64,000 nucleotides of DNA from Endotrypanum monterogeii (Eukaryota; Euglenozoa; Kinetoplastea; Trypanosomatida; Trypanosomatidae). Both the position numbers and the translations under genes were made by a program. Shown here in pieces: positions 52,801-61,805 of the stretch. Within the stretch, counting starts at the first letter, position 1. Each line of letters starts with the position of its first letter. The stretch lies in contig CM007346.1 of NCBI GenBank assembly GCA_000333855.2, positions 630,423 to 694,422 of the forward strand, given 5' to 3'. Under the pieces are notes generated by a model. It saw nothing but the letters and a program-made list of their open reading frames with translations, was not told the DNA's origin and did not search any database.

Positions 52801-55526
52801 GAGAGGCTACAAGCGAGGAGGACATGGTCGTTGGATCACCGATACGAGTCCACCGCCCTCCCACCAAGTTGATAGGTCGACTCAAGACCTTTACACTCTC
52901 CTACCTTCACCAGGAGGGGTCCGCAGTGTGCCGCGCGTGGCTGCTGCTCCACACTGCGACGCAGGTGCACCAGCGCAGCGAGGTGCACTCTCGCAGTGTC
53001 TCGAGTGATGTATCCGTAGATGTCGCCACTCCTATTTTGTTGTCTGCCCCGATTTCTCTGGCCTCCCTGGCAAGAGCGGCCAGAGAGTGCCTTTGTGATG
53101 ACTTCCTTGCTTTCCTGCAGCCATCCGACGAGGATCTTGAACATGCTGTGCTATCCGTTTCTATTCAGTGCGACAGCGGCGTGGCCACGGCAATGCTGCA
53201 GGTGCAGGTGCACACAAACGAACGCCGTGCCACTGTGGCAGACCGTCTGCAGCACAGTATCCATGGTGTCCGTCGCATTCTAGGACCAGACGGTCGGAGC
53301 AGCTTGGTGTCACTCAGTGTGGAGGAGGTGGATCATTATTACTTTCCACGACTGACGAGGCTGCTTCGCAGGCACAGAAATATTGCCGACACTGTAGCAC
53401 AGATTGAGGTTTTTTTGCAGTCGCGCGAGGTGCATCAGGCTCTACTTCGGAAGACCTACGGAAGCGTTGCGGGGCTTGTTCACTATTATCATGGGAGTCT
53501 GACTTCTCTGGAGAATGAGCTTGGGATCTCTTCCTGGCAAGTGCTTCTGGAGCCTATGCCACAGAGCGGCCCGGTAACTAAGCCGCGGCTGGAGGACACC
53601 ATGTCCCCGCCGGTGGCTGTGGATCGTGTGCGGAGGTACACGACCTCTGGCCCAGAGGCGAGCGACGAGAGCGGCGGTGCACCTGCTGTCGGGAGCGCTC
53701 AGAGCCGCACTGGCGACACTGCAGGTACTGGTGAGCATTTATCGCCAATGCCTTCACCCTCAAAGGCGAGTGTGACTCGCGGTCCATCCAAGCAGTCAAT
53801 AGTCTCTGATGCGCTGCAGCCGCCCTCCAGGTACCGAATGGAGGATCGAATCACTCGTAACACCAAAATGCAGGGCCGTCCGCCGCCCCATCCTCGTTGT
53901 CCGCCGACACCGCCAGACGCTATCACACACACCAGCAGTATCTCCTTCGATGAGGTCACAGAGGAGCCAACAAGCGAGGTGGGACCAATCGTGGTGCTGC
54001 GCGGCAGAACGCCAACCCCAACCCTGCGCTCACCCTCAAACCGTCAGTCTCCCCACCGAATGCATTTCTCTGCCCCTCACCAGGAAGCGTCCGGCACGAG
54101 ACCGCCCTCACACCCTGTCGGGGAGGGGCAACCAGATCACAATGCGCCGAGTGAGTTCGGTGGCTACTCGGCGGGGGGATTTACCACGGGATTGGTCTCG
54201 CCCTTGACAGTTATATCCAGCGCTACCAAGTCCCCTGACACGCAGCTCCTGGGCCCCTCTTTTCGGAGCTCCGGAGTCACAGCCTCGGCGGCTGCTATCG
54301 CACCGGGGAACGCGCCTTTGGCTTCACGTGCGCTACGGCTCTCACTGCACCCCGCTCAGATCCAGGACCCAGCGCCGGTGCCGACTGCGAAGTCCGAGGA
54401 GGGTCACGGAGAGAATAGCCTCAGTGCCGCCAGTGCTGGCTCAGGTGCCGAGGCCCCATCGTTCATGCCCCTTTCACTGGACGGAGTGCCGGTGTCAAAT
54501 GAAAAGTCGACCAACGGCAGCACTACCCTCGGTGTCGCAGTGCCACGGCCTCAGCTGCCGACAGAAAGCGCTGATCACTTCAACGCCGACTTAAGCCATC
54601 ACCCCTCCTCGACAACTCCGCACGCCAATCCGCGTTTCCTCAGCAACGCGGCTGGTGCTGGCGGATTGGGTCGTGGTCTCGATTTGGATCGAGAGAAATC
54701 AGAGTATGAACGCATACTGGAGGGTAAGTACAAACGTCTAATGAGAGTTGCCTACGACGGTGTTGCCCGTGGAAGCGTCCCACTTGATCCGCAGCATCAG
54801 CAGAGGACTGTCATCGGCCGTGGTCACTGGGGCTCGCAAAAGATCGAGCTGTCCTTGGAGTGGGAGATTTTGTTTGTGCTGACGTTCGAGAAAAGCCGAA
54901 AACTTGGCCGCAGCTCACGCCGAGCACAGATGTTGGTACATCCAGTGGGCTGCGGCTTCGAGTGCGCGGCGGGCGACGATGTATTCTACGCCAGCTCGAA
55001 TCCCACCTCTTTGCATTCATCCATAGTCAATGGCGAGTTGGGCGAGAGTGGACACCACCAGTCCACGATGTCAATGCCGAAGCTCCTGCGCAAAAAAGAG
55101 TTGTTCAAGTCGATGGCATCGCACCTCGTCATCACAATCCATCGTCCATTTGAACCGGCTGAAGTGGGCTCCTCTTCCCACGACATTGAGGAGACCCTGA
55201 TGACAGGTGCACTGCTGACAGTGTCATCGTCCAAGACAGTGCGGCTGCTCGGAAGCGGGGTCGACAATCAGAGCAACACATCTCGAGCAAGCACCGGGGT
55301 CAACCAAGTGGCACATGAGTACGTAGCTCAGCTCTGTCAACCTTCACTCGTGCTGGACATTGAGATGAAGAGTTCCAAACACGTACAGGAGGCGCTTCGA
55401 CTTTTGAAGAACGGCATTCGGCGCGCTACGCAGGCTGTCAAGAAGTCCATGCAAAACTCACGTATATCGCCACCCCCTCAGACGGCGACAGCACCTACTG
55501 CTGTTCATCAGAGACCGCCACCCTAG
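46830..55526 (+). CDS. Giant leucine-rich-repeat protein with an internally duplicated domain
   Basis: Predicted 2,898-residue protein. The first ~380 residues are Ser/Arg/Ala-rich and disordered. Leucine-rich repeats of the ribonuclease-inhibitor type follow at about 410-590 (L-R-V-L-D-L-S-G-N-A-L, L-E-E-L-R-L-L-G-N-P-L) and continue with insertions to about 1015 (L-F-L-D-L-R-D-C, L-A-V-L-N-L-S-D-N-F-L). Two copies of a domain I do not recognise lie at about 1404-1625 and 2020-2236. Each begins R/K-T-F-x-L-S-Y and ends with an I-E-x...T-Y-G-x-x-A block followed by W/L-x-x-E-L-G. A further ordered region is at ~2625-2880 (W-E-I-L-F-V-L-T-F-E-K-S, S-H-L-V-I-T-I-H-R-P). No membrane segment is evident. 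It is probably a scaffold; I give no function. Confidence 0.8.
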   Translation: MRAPVFTVSTNALMEGERREEDDEEPRPIPAAPQPTPIASVGWPSASVTDSSPHSRPPSLASSHLWQPLLKNSFQSRLDSVRGGTEEHGGIYDASLEWRCLLPLTGCASLLKPAAHNGGHVGTPVSSLHNWKSRSDVSEQIGRSPLGSFTPHIRYRTSASGSHDTRTASSVASTSPTSVSINYSVESRYRGESPARRAHAKSRTSRPDLSSAQSAAPLLRSSAPTRSSPLLHSHNHARGAAMGPKSPSSRATTAQGGSVAAVSNMSSARGSITHTPRVVTSRVCSRTAELAGRGTVEWNHGHGDFLMRGASASTAPAASYVGDMLAQVQLRGRVMQLGGSEAAKHAEASTKEDCSSSYVGVRRAGAELGNLSHDAAECAPLGHPTLRSLTGEYNSFSAKGAADWVGLQVHLRRHTEPQQIFTLDLTRYRMRREQWLWFAQEVLPQLKALEVLHLVQMHLGDDEVAELVRGSCGLSTAADGRRTTGQSTQRGSSSITFHEVDGSGIRGYNSHSAPLTSLRVLDLSGNALTQRSCTHLGKMMLWMANTLEELRLLGNPLKDYGMQTLAVYVAKLNLETVEQDPHLFPATLRHLCARTCGRSRPRRANGVEMANPEASSSLTTAASGVVRGRDDKVDGAEDAARMGSELPLGLLFLDLRDCRASIRGVSDILAAASRAHRLQTVVLSHNVAGVTSLLPLSANEYREARHLTKEEAMESREGETFAGGNSEGDSLLRRRPFACRLRLVKTPLISSGALMRRQQNAFSDVASFTASCALSTLVFHSVPLSQTCSPLGFRELLLNIFFSCPLLDLVDFSDTFESSLVPPDALQGVLAKANRRDALEHCLSGPGVPERLHLFRESQGEVEFMLDSATMSNQTRLGDIFGELMAQAAYNAAARHRLVPAAFLHVRELHLSSTGLTDAGVRGLCVSVCRGRARTGMLASLAVLNLSDNFLSLRGCLRVISAFLLDENEGDGGTEATTTHCSPQFSVSAAATDGPVRIASLTALALQRNAGIESVGSGATAGGASGEIGQGVDDKVHLRQLCSLVKTAALRRARLHSTSPSNEVNLRNTPDMERRLAASPTEQVPPLTVYFSANPHSATRRPTDSSQRQLSFSPLTASLDIFYAGCDEQGDVYCTCPCSRLALAKHSSSGNAHEENHTNGKGVLPASQQRLSPRVVASTSTAAATKVGGRAASPVLALEANRGDGAALDNGATRIMREALQPLTEKSPPRSALAALGAPRDKFSASSESIGERLDGLVDSTPLRSLWGLEHNGEAAVGSSTVSLRSPPPTTSMTAVAALGSDSGLTTTGADSHSVQQQQQQSLFVSSHRESDLLARREASAEALLIRKESEVPSLGLSAPGGVGSAEVASVPLVEVARNETLASHPARTQRLGERRGRKRGPRTFVLSYDHPAGHLLCRALAVLLRPAPDPLGEAARAALDADLLLALRQSLAAPKSRSSSEKVLYHRGEGSGDGGDSSQREVATDATVVEAVRYLPPGLSSAALEDGSALGQEEGGDHWMRFEITTSGWKRDTVRALEAVLNAPLPDQRAYFARLLSFLDQHVRSDAGVGEERAAKDLWDPVCAIERAVRSSAAVRERLEVTYGGAAATAVHACHQYRSFIWREGGSNRGATADLTVEPADTLDAMCGPKSIVYLDNLYFDLWRELGLPVRDSSNGALQHTPNALCNREEGAQMSTDNKKLPGSLCTAAGGGDVGASPLILHHSASRETLDVTVSSSASLPDVAQQGNPQVVHLHERWDTGSQPGDEEGFRATLNRAPRPNGVALTAATDSDRCDTGWEASCRKEGGGGGISADAMSVVTPEKQLLQANYIEHDVAALNSSSSRFTPGDSNGEVLSQGHLAGHVTLSDQLIVFKSPVKARDVAEAASAPTSPQQRKCYQVSVAQVPANDHTVLQCAADGDVERHLLHIGNSDDCIDPSKGERGGCGGGVCGSALGSGGTSFSQPLSGKCEERQQIWPEPAHPDAAVVGAREATSEEDMVVGSPIRVHRPPTKLIGRLKTFTLSYLHQEGSAVCRAWLLLHTATQVHQRSEVHSRSVSSDVSVDVATPILLSAPISLASLARAARECLCDDFLAFLQPSDEDLEHAVLSVSIQCDSGVATAMLQVQVHTNERRATVADRLQHSIHGVRRILGPDGRSSLVSLSVEEVDHYYFPRLTRLLRRHRNIADTVAQIEVFLQSREVHQALLRKTYGSVAGLVHYYHGSLTSLENELGISSWQVLLEPMPQSGPVTKPRLEDTMSPPVAVDRVRRYTTSGPEASDESGGAPAVGSAQSRTGDTAGTGEHLSPMPSPSKASVTRGPSKQSIVSDALQPPSRYRMEDRITRNTKMQGRPPPHPRCPPTPPDAITHTSSISFDEVTEEPTSEVGPIVVLRGRTPTPTLRSPSNRQSPHRMHFSAPHQEASGTRPPSHPVGEGQPDHNAPSEFGGYSAGGFTTGLVSPLTVISSATKSPDTQLLGPSFRSSGVTASAAAIAPGNAPLASRALRLSLHPAQIQDPAPVPTAKSEEGHGENSLSAASAGSGAEAPSFMPLSLDGVPVSNEKSTNGSTTLGVAVPRPQLPTESADHFNADLSHHPSSTTPHANPRFLSNAAGAGGLGRGLDLDREKSEYERILEGKYKRLMRVAYDGVARGSVPLDPQHQQRTVIGRGHWGSQKIELSLEWEILFVLTFEKSRKLGRSSRRAQMLVHPVGCGFECAAGDDVFYASSNPTSLHSSIVNGELGESGHHQSTMSMPKLLRKKELFKSMASHLVITIHRPFEPAEVGSSSHDIEETLMTGALLTVSSSKTVRLLGSGVDNQSNTSRASTGVNQVAHEYVAQLCQPSLVLDIEMKSSKHVQEALRLLKNGIRRATQAVKKSMQNSRISPPPQTATAPTAVHQRPPP

Positions 55527-55650
55527 GCCCATGGTGCTGCAGCCGTTTTTTCTCTCTATCCGGTTCTCTGTCGCTCTACCGTCGTGACGCTCGACGTTGT
55601 TGATAAGCACGAGCGGTTGAAAAAAAAAGGGGGGGATTTGTATTGTATGG

Positions 55651-55655
<5 letters not shown>

Positions 55656-55681
<26 letters not shown>
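55656..55681. repeat. (TTA)n trinucleotide repeat
   Basis: About eight TTA units, 130 bp downstream of the LRR stop; the only clear trinucleotide repeat of this type in the spacers. Confidence 0.9.
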
Positions 55682-56129
55682 AACTGCAACTCACTCCTGT
55701 TTCCCTCCTCTTTTCCTCTGATCAACTTTTTCTCCCTTGTGCCCCTTCCTCCCCTGTGTACGCGTGCGCTTTATAGACGTGATCATTTGTATCAAATATA
55801 CATTTCTTATTTTGGCTGAAACAAGCGTTTTTTTTTTTTTTGGTCTTCATTTTTTTTTTTTTTTTCAGCACACGCGCGCATGTGTGTGCGCTGTGTCTCG
55901 TACGTGGAGAAGATCCAAATGTACTGTCTGATCTGGGTGTATATATACATATATACTTGGGCACGCTTGTGTGCTCGTGTTCTCCCCCTAAAAAAAAAAA
56001 TCTGGCGCTCAAGGGAGAGAAGAAAATGATACGCGAGCGGCTTCGAGAACAATGTGCTCATGTGTGAGTATTGTAGGCGACTTTCATTATGAATGAACTT
56101 TTCCCCCCTCCTGAATCCCATACATACAT

Positions 56130-56175
56130 ACACACACACATATATATATATACTATATATATATATATATATATA
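56130..56175. repeat. (CA)n(TA)n microsatellite
   Basis: CA run followed by two TA runs separated by a CTA step. Confidence 0.85.
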
Positions 56176-56493
56176 CAATGTAGAAAAGCACAGCAGTTCT
56201 TATCTGTATCGTCTTCCACCCTTTTCCTCTACCGCGAGTCCTGCATCCTTGGTGGTGACACTTTGGGAATTCACCAGTATGTCTTCTCCCCTCTATTCCC
56301 TCCGTGCTTGTGCTACAGGTATGACCTGTCGAACGCCAATACCCTTGTAAATCTTGTGTACAAATTTACGAGGGTATGGCTTACATCGTCTGACTTGTCT
56401 GATTGCTCTCTTTTTTAATGCTCTGATTGCGCTTCACCTCTTTCTCTGCTCCGCTGCTTTTTTTTTTTTCGGCATTATTATCGTCGTTCGATT

Positions 56494-56495
56494 AG
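56494..56495 (+). promoter_or_regulatory. Candidate spliced-leader acceptor AG for the TCAIM-like gene
   Basis: First AG after the T-run at 56458-56469. No ATG lies between it and 56659, giving a clean leader of about 163 nt with a TG run in it. Confidence 0.45.
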
Positions 56496-56658
56496 CTTGT
56501 TTGCACCCGACTCACACTTAAAACAACCACGAAGCTGTGTGTGTGTGTGTGTGTGTGTGTCAGTAGCTCCACGCGGCTCTTCGTTGGCTTAGTTATTAGT
56601 ATTATTTCCCCTCGCCTTTGTGTGTACGTACCCCCATCCCACACTCCCCTCGGTGCTC

Positions 56659-58860
56659 ATGTACAAAAAAGCGCTGAATGCGTTTTTCTTAAGGGTGCAT
56701 CCTGATTTTTTTCACCATAATGTACAGCAGCAAACTGTGAACCAAAACGCGGTGGCACAGCTCAACGAGCTGCTCGCGTGGGCGCGGGATTTCAAGGGGG
56801 GTACGTTGCGCCCTCCGCCATCAACAACCATTTCCTTTAGCTTCTATCGCCGAATCGACGACAAAGACGGCATCGGCACCGATGTTGCGATCACGGAGCG
56901 TTCCGCGCGTGCAGGTGATACAGGGAGCAGTCCCTGCGAGCATAGCGGTGGTGATCACCAGGGCGAGTCTTTATTTGCCAGGCGAGCGCAGTGCACCGCT
57001 GAGTCGGCTACAGACGGCAGTCGTCGTGCCCCCTCTGAAGTTGGCAGTGCTGCGGCATCGCAAGACGACCCCAAAACAGCTCTAATCCACTCGACATTTG
57101 AGCTGCCACAGAGGTTTGTCGCGAGTGAGTCGAATCGTGGCTTAGTAGAGCGTTCAGTAAATAAGTTCTTGCGCGACTTGCTGCGCCGTGCCGGGTGCAT
57201 GGATTCTGTTACGGAGTCCATGTCTGTCGCCGAGGATACAGCAGCGGCAAGGCAGGAGGCGAAGCCGCTGCGTCGTCGCCGAGCAAATGCCCAGACGAAA
57301 TCTAAGAGCAGTGGTAAGACGCTGTTGGATGAAGCGAGCGAGGCCATGACGATACAGTGGACGCTGACAAGCACCCCCACGATAGAGGAGCTGATGGACG
57401 CCGACCAGGTGCTTTTCGCGAAGACTCTGTCTCCCCTGCAGTGCTCTGCAGCACTGCACACCCTGCGGACCTCTCTCGGCGAGCTGTACTACGATCAGTG
57501 GAGCACTATGCCGCTGGTCATCGATGATCACTTCGCTATTGGCGCGGACATCACGGGTGGTCTGACGGTTCCGTGGGATTTCACTCCGATACAGTTTCTT
57601 AGCTTTCTTAACCATAATGCCACTGCCATCGCGCAGTGCCGCACGCAAGCAACGTCATTTGCAACGGATATGGAGCAGCTTATCGCGGAGCTGTGCACTG
57701 CACTCGAGCTAGACGACGTGCTCATCTCGTGTTCCCACAAAGAGGCGATGAACGTGCTGCGGCTGCTGCATCGCAACAAGGAGATGCTGTACGGGTATGG
57801 ACTCACCAATCTCACGCTGGAAATAGGTTTGCGTCACGCCACGCGCGCCAACGGCGTTGTCATCATTAATGTTTCGATGAGGACGACTGAGGAACTCCGC
57901 GAGTGGCTGCAGGCGCTTCACGGAAAGCTTGATCTACAGCGCAAGCTCTACAGGGTCTCAAAACAGATGTTGGAGACAACGATGTGGCACTTGAAGGAGT
58001 TCCGCGACATGGTCGAGCCAGGCGGAGTCGATGCTTTTGCCCACAACGACTGCACGTACGCGCAGCGGCTGGCCTGGGCGAAGGAGCTCTTCCGCATCGG
58101 CCCTGCTATGGCACACTGGGACTGGCAGGACTTCACGTTCCTGCTTAGCCCAGAGCTCGATGTGGATTGGAGTCGGCGCCAGCTGCACCTGCCGCACAAC
58201 TTCGACGGCGACGCCCTGGTCCGCTACGTCGAGGAGGTCCAGCAACGCGCCAAAGAGGAGGAGAAGGAGGCACTGCTTCGCAGAAGTGCGATGCGTCGGT
58301 TGTCGGACGAGGAGCTTCGAGCGCAGGCGCACGCCGGTGATATGCAGCTGACCGACGACACCAACGTAACAGAAGGTAACGACCAGGAGCAGCAGCAGTG
58401 TCGCGACGACCCACTCGTTCCTGGCATGCGTCCTGTGTCGGAGGCGATGCGTCATCTATACCGCCGAGCTTCACCACACATGGAGGAGCATATGTCTTCC
58501 AGTGAGGACACGGTGGATCTCCTCACTGTCGAGCGTCCGCTTTCGCATGCTCTTACCTTCAACAGCGATACTGAGGCGGAGGAGCAGCTCAAGTGGGAGG
58601 GGTTCTACCAGGAGCCTTATGTTGATCAGCTGCCTACCGGCGATCTCGACGACATGGCACATACATTCCGACTCACAAACCGTTGGCATCGTGAGGCGGC
58701 TGCGAAGAAGCTGCTAGAGGAACTGCAGTCTACGTACGGCCAGAAGAGTCGCCGGTTCGACTACCAGAAGATGGGCGATGTGCTGGAGATCAACAACGCC
58801 CGCGTCCAACCGAAGGGGTTTCCAGTGTTGGCTAGAGGCATGAAACCAAGCGAGGGATAG
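56659..58860 (+). CDS. TCAIM-like protein (DUF4460 and DUF4461 domains)
   Basis: Predicted 733-residue protein. The N-terminus reads K-K-A-L-N-A-F-F-L-R-V-H-P-D-F-F, then N-Q-N-A-V-A-Q-L-N-E-L-L by residue ~38, the pattern of DUF4460, a J-domain-like region with an H-P-D tripeptide (His14, Pro15, Asp16). Residues ~234-530 match the DUF4461 layout: an L-T-S-T-P-T start, then G-G-L-T-V-P-W-D-F-T (~305) and a long helical part. These two domains together define animal TCAIM, a mitochondrial protein, and they occur in other eukaryotes. The first residues are basic and amphipathic, compatible with mitochondrial import, but there is little room for a separate presequence. A basic C-terminal tail ends near R-V-Q-P-K-G-F-P-V-L-A-R-G. 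Molecular role unknown. The frame opens at GTG 56620; 56659 is the first ATG. Confidence 0.78.
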   Translation: MYKKALNAFFLRVHPDFFHHNVQQQTVNQNAVAQLNELLAWARDFKGGTLRPPPSTTISFSFYRRIDDKDGIGTDVAITERSARAGDTGSSPCEHSGGDHQGESLFARRAQCTAESATDGSRRAPSEVGSAAASQDDPKTALIHSTFELPQRFVASESNRGLVERSVNKFLRDLLRRAGCMDSVTESMSVAEDTAAARQEAKPLRRRRANAQTKSKSSGKTLLDEASEAMTIQWTLTSTPTIEELMDADQVLFAKTLSPLQCSAALHTLRTSLGELYYDQWSTMPLVIDDHFAIGADITGGLTVPWDFTPIQFLSFLNHNATAIAQCRTQATSFATDMEQLIAELCTALELDDVLISCSHKEAMNVLRLLHRNKEMLYGYGLTNLTLEIGLRHATRANGVVIINVSMRTTEELREWLQALHGKLDLQRKLYRVSKQMLETTMWHLKEFRDMVEPGGVDAFAHNDCTYAQRLAWAKELFRIGPAMAHWDWQDFTFLLSPELDVDWSRRQLHLPHNFDGDALVRYVEEVQQRAKEEEKEALLRRSAMRRLSDEELRAQAHAGDMQLTDDTNVTEGNDQEQQQCRDDPLVPGMRPVSEAMRHLYRRASPHMEEHMSSSEDTVDLLTVERPLSHALTFNSDTEAEEQLKWEGFYQEPYVDQLPTGDLDDMAHTFRLTNRWHREAAAKKLLEELQSTYGQKSRRFDYQKMGDVLEINNARVQPKGFPVLARGMKPSEG

Positions 58861-59851
58861 GGACCGACAGGCAATCCGATGTGTGGTCCAGCGGCGGCAA
58901 CAGTTTCTTCTCCAACGTCCCCCCTCGTCGTGGCGACTTCACTGTCTAGCCATCAACCTTGAGATTCTGGTTTTTGCTCCGTTTCCCCGAGGCACGCTTC
59001 TTCCGCTTTTTTTTTTCTCTTCGTAGCCCTCCAGCTGTGCACAACATTGTAGTTTTGCCTGTGGGCATGTATTTGCCGCCTCTTTCGCAAGCGGGTCGGT
59101 GCGAGCTCGCCTCTTGCATTTCTGTTTTTGTGCCTGCCCATCTCTATGATCCGAGAGAATCCAAGTAAGGTTTCTTGCGCATTCACCTAAACATGAGGGC
59201 GCAAACACACCCATGCCCGAAGACGTGTGCTATCTGCCACGCTTCTTCAATGTGTTCCCCCAACACTCTCACTCTCATCACAGTAATTTCTGCTTGTCCT
59301 CTCCATCAATCTCCACTAAGGAGCGGCACAGCTTCCCCCCCTCCTCCTCTCACCCCAGCCAAAACAGCTGAAAATGACCGACAAAAAAAAACGAAAAAGT
59401 GTATCCCGCCGTGTTTCTGTGACCCCACCCCCATCCCTCGCGCCTTACTGTGCCACAGAACTCGCCCTACTGTGTCAAAGCGTGTATCCACTGAATTCTC
59501 GCAGTGCGCGAACATGACATCCTTCTCCTTCCCATCAGCAACAAAACCGCCGCTACTTTTTTTTCTTCTAGGGGGGCGTTCGCGTGCAATGAAAGCTTTG
59601 GTGCAAGTGAGCAAGCACGCTCTGCATTGGCGTCTCTTCTTTCTAGCTCCACGCTTCCTCATGTTCATCGAACTCAATACGTTTTTCTTATTTCTCCGAC
59701 TTAAACGTCGTTTTTCCGCCTCTGCGCCGTTACACGCACGTGTTTGTGCACATCTACACACAGCAACATATCTATATCTATCGATCTCTCTCTTATAATA
59801 AACCGTCTAACGTTTTAGTGAGTGTACTTGATCCGTCTCTGCTTCTCGTGT

Positions 59852-60407
59852 ACTAGACCCACGCCACCGCCGCTGTCTCTGCACGGGTGTCGGTGGTGGA
59901 GCGGGTCTTGATACCTTTTCGGCTGCCCGGTGAATGATGGACTGTTCTGTGAAATATACTGCGTTCTTTCTGAGCGATGCAGCGATGTGAACTTCATTGA
60001 GTTACAATCTTCAACGAAACCTATGTCTGATTGACCGGGAGGGGGGTGTCCTGTGCGGCGGACGGGCCAGTGGCTGTCTCTGTCTGCGCCACGCATGCAT
60101 ACGTGCTAGCTGCGTTCCCGCTTTTTTCTCACGTCACGGGCTGTGGGGTGGCGGTGGCGGCGGCGATGGATGTGCGCCAGCAGGGTGAGGCGGGTACATG
60201 TGGTGGGGGTATGGCGGCCCGCTTGGGAGGAAGCAGCTCGTGTTACCGCTCGAATAGATGCACTCTGCATCTGCACCCGTATTCGAGGTTTTGTGTGTCA
60301 AAGGGCTGCAAGACACTGGGAGGGCTCTGCGCGGGTGCGAGTGCCAGTGAGGGGGAGGGGGTGGAGAGAGCACGGGGTTGTGTGCGCCGTGCCCTGGTTG
60401 AGTTGCC
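59852..60407 (+). repeat. Tandem repeat unit 1 (556 bp)
   Basis: Begins ACTAGACCCACGCCACCGCC. Its first 473 bp recur at 60408-60880, apparently without change; open frames in both copies translate identically. The last 83 bp (60325-60407), G-rich, are found only between the copies, as expected for head-to-tail units with the second one cut short. Confidence 0.92.
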
Positions 60408-60880
60408 ACTAGACCCACGCCACCGCCGCTGTCTCTGCACGGGTGTCGGTGGTGGAGCGGGTCTTGATACCTTTTCGGCTGCCCGGTGAATGATGGACTG
60501 TTCTGTGAAATATACTGCGTTCTTTCTGAGCGATGCAGCGATGTGAACTTCATTGAGTTACAATCTTCAACGAAACCTATGTCTGATTGACCGGGAGGGG
60601 GGTGTCCTGTGCGGCGGACGGGCCAGTGGCTGTCTCTGTCTGCGCCACGCATGCATACGTGCTAGCTGCGTTCCCGCTTTTTTCTCACGTCACGGGCTGT
60701 GGGGTGGCGGTGGCGGCGGCGATGGATGTGCGCCAGCAGGGTGAGGCGGGTACATGTGGTGGGGGTATGGCGGCCCGCTTGGGAGGAAGCAGCTCGTGTT
60801 ACCGCTCGAATAGATGCACTCTGCATCTGCACCCGTATTCGAGGTTTTGTGTGTCAAAGGGCTGCAAGACACTGGGAGGG
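60408..60880 (+). repeat. Tandem repeat unit 2 (partial, 473 bp)
   Basis: Same start as unit 1 at a constant offset of 556 bp. It ends at ...ACTGGGAGGG, after which the sequence changes to T-rich spacer. Confidence 0.92.
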
Positions 60881-61625
60881 TTCTGTTTGCATATTTTTAA
60901 GTATGTATATTCGTATTTTTCTTTCGCGCAGGGATAAGAGTGACGTGGTGCAATGAGTAGGTTGTTTTCAACGGTTTGGTGTGCGTATACTTGATATGCC
61001 GACCCAATTTTATGTTGGCATGTGATCAGAGAAAGAAATTTGGATGCGGATGCAAATATTTGCGTACCACCTCAGGGATGTTAACATCGACACATACACA
61101 CTCAATTGTTTTTTTTCTCGTATCAATTAAGATGCTTCGGTAATGGTTAGTGTGACGCTCTTACGCCCTATTGTGGCAACGGGATGTAGATTTCCTTCGG
61201 CAGTGAGCGATATTTTTTTGCTACCTCCGCTGTAGCACGGGGCGAGAAGCAGAGTCGTCTCTAGCTGGTCTCCTTTTTTTTTTTTACGAGTCGAGGCCGA
61301 GCCACATGTGTACGCACGCGCGCGTCTGTGGAGACAGTGAGTCAACGCTGTTTTGCTCAACAGAAGCGATTCAGCTGCGTGTACTTGTGTACGTAGCATC
61401 GCATCGGTCATGTACTCGAGTTGCGACTCTTTTTCTCCCCTCCTCGCATACAGTTGAGGATCGCCGATTATCCCCAAGTGTTCGAGGAGCAGCACTGATG
61501 AGAAAAAGGCTGAATGCAAAGGGGCCCCTCTTCGCCCCCGCTCACCTCATGTGGAGTGAGTGAGATATCCTTCACAGGCATCATCGATCACCCCCCCTTT
61601 TTTTTTTGTTGTGTGTGTGTGTGTG

Positions 61626-61627
61626 AG
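61626..61627 (+). promoter_or_regulatory. Candidate spliced-leader acceptor AG for the TRAPP gene
   Basis: First AG after the C/T tract (61590-61607) and TG run. No AG lies between the later TC/TA tract and the start codon, so the acceptor must be upstream of it. The leader would be about 178 nt. Confidence 0.35.
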
Positions 61628-61630
61628 GTG

Positions 61631-61639
61631 ATGCCATAG
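61631..61639 (+). promoter_or_regulatory. Two-codon upstream ORF of the TRAPP gene
   Basis: ATG CCA TAG, four nucleotides after the predicted acceptor. It is so close to the cap-side end that it may be skipped. No other ATG precedes 61806. Confidence 0.3.
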
Positions 61640-61765
61640 CGGTCTTGGGTACCTCACAGTATCGTAAGCGGTGTACATAAGAGAAAGACGAGGGCTACCG
61701 AAGAATCCTCGCGGAGAACAGAATCGCATAAGTCTACAATTACCTATATACATTACACAAAACAT

Positions 61766-61803
61766 CTCTCTCTCTCTCTTTATATATATATATATATATA
61801 TAT
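61766..61803. repeat. (TC)n(TA)n tract in the TRAPP gene leader
   Basis: TC repeats followed by TA repeats, ending two bases before the start codon at 61806. Confidence 0.9.
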
Positions 61804-61805
61804 CG

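Larger units (their letters stand above)
55527..56658. other. Intergenic/UTR region before the TCAIM-like gene
   Basis: No gene seen. It contains an A-run and G-run (55620-55636), (ATT)n (55656-55681), T-runs (55828-55865), a CA/TA tract (56130-56175), a T-run (56458-56469) and a TG run (56537-56560). Confidence 0.7.
58861..61805. other. Intergenic region holding a 556-bp tandem repeat
   Basis: No protein gene supported. It holds C/T-rich sequence (59220-59360), an A-run (59384-59392), the tandem repeat (59852-60880), AT-richer sequence (60881-61130), T-runs (61273-61284 and 61597-61607), a TG run (61612-61625) and the TC/TA tract before the TRAPP gene. Confidence 0.7.
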
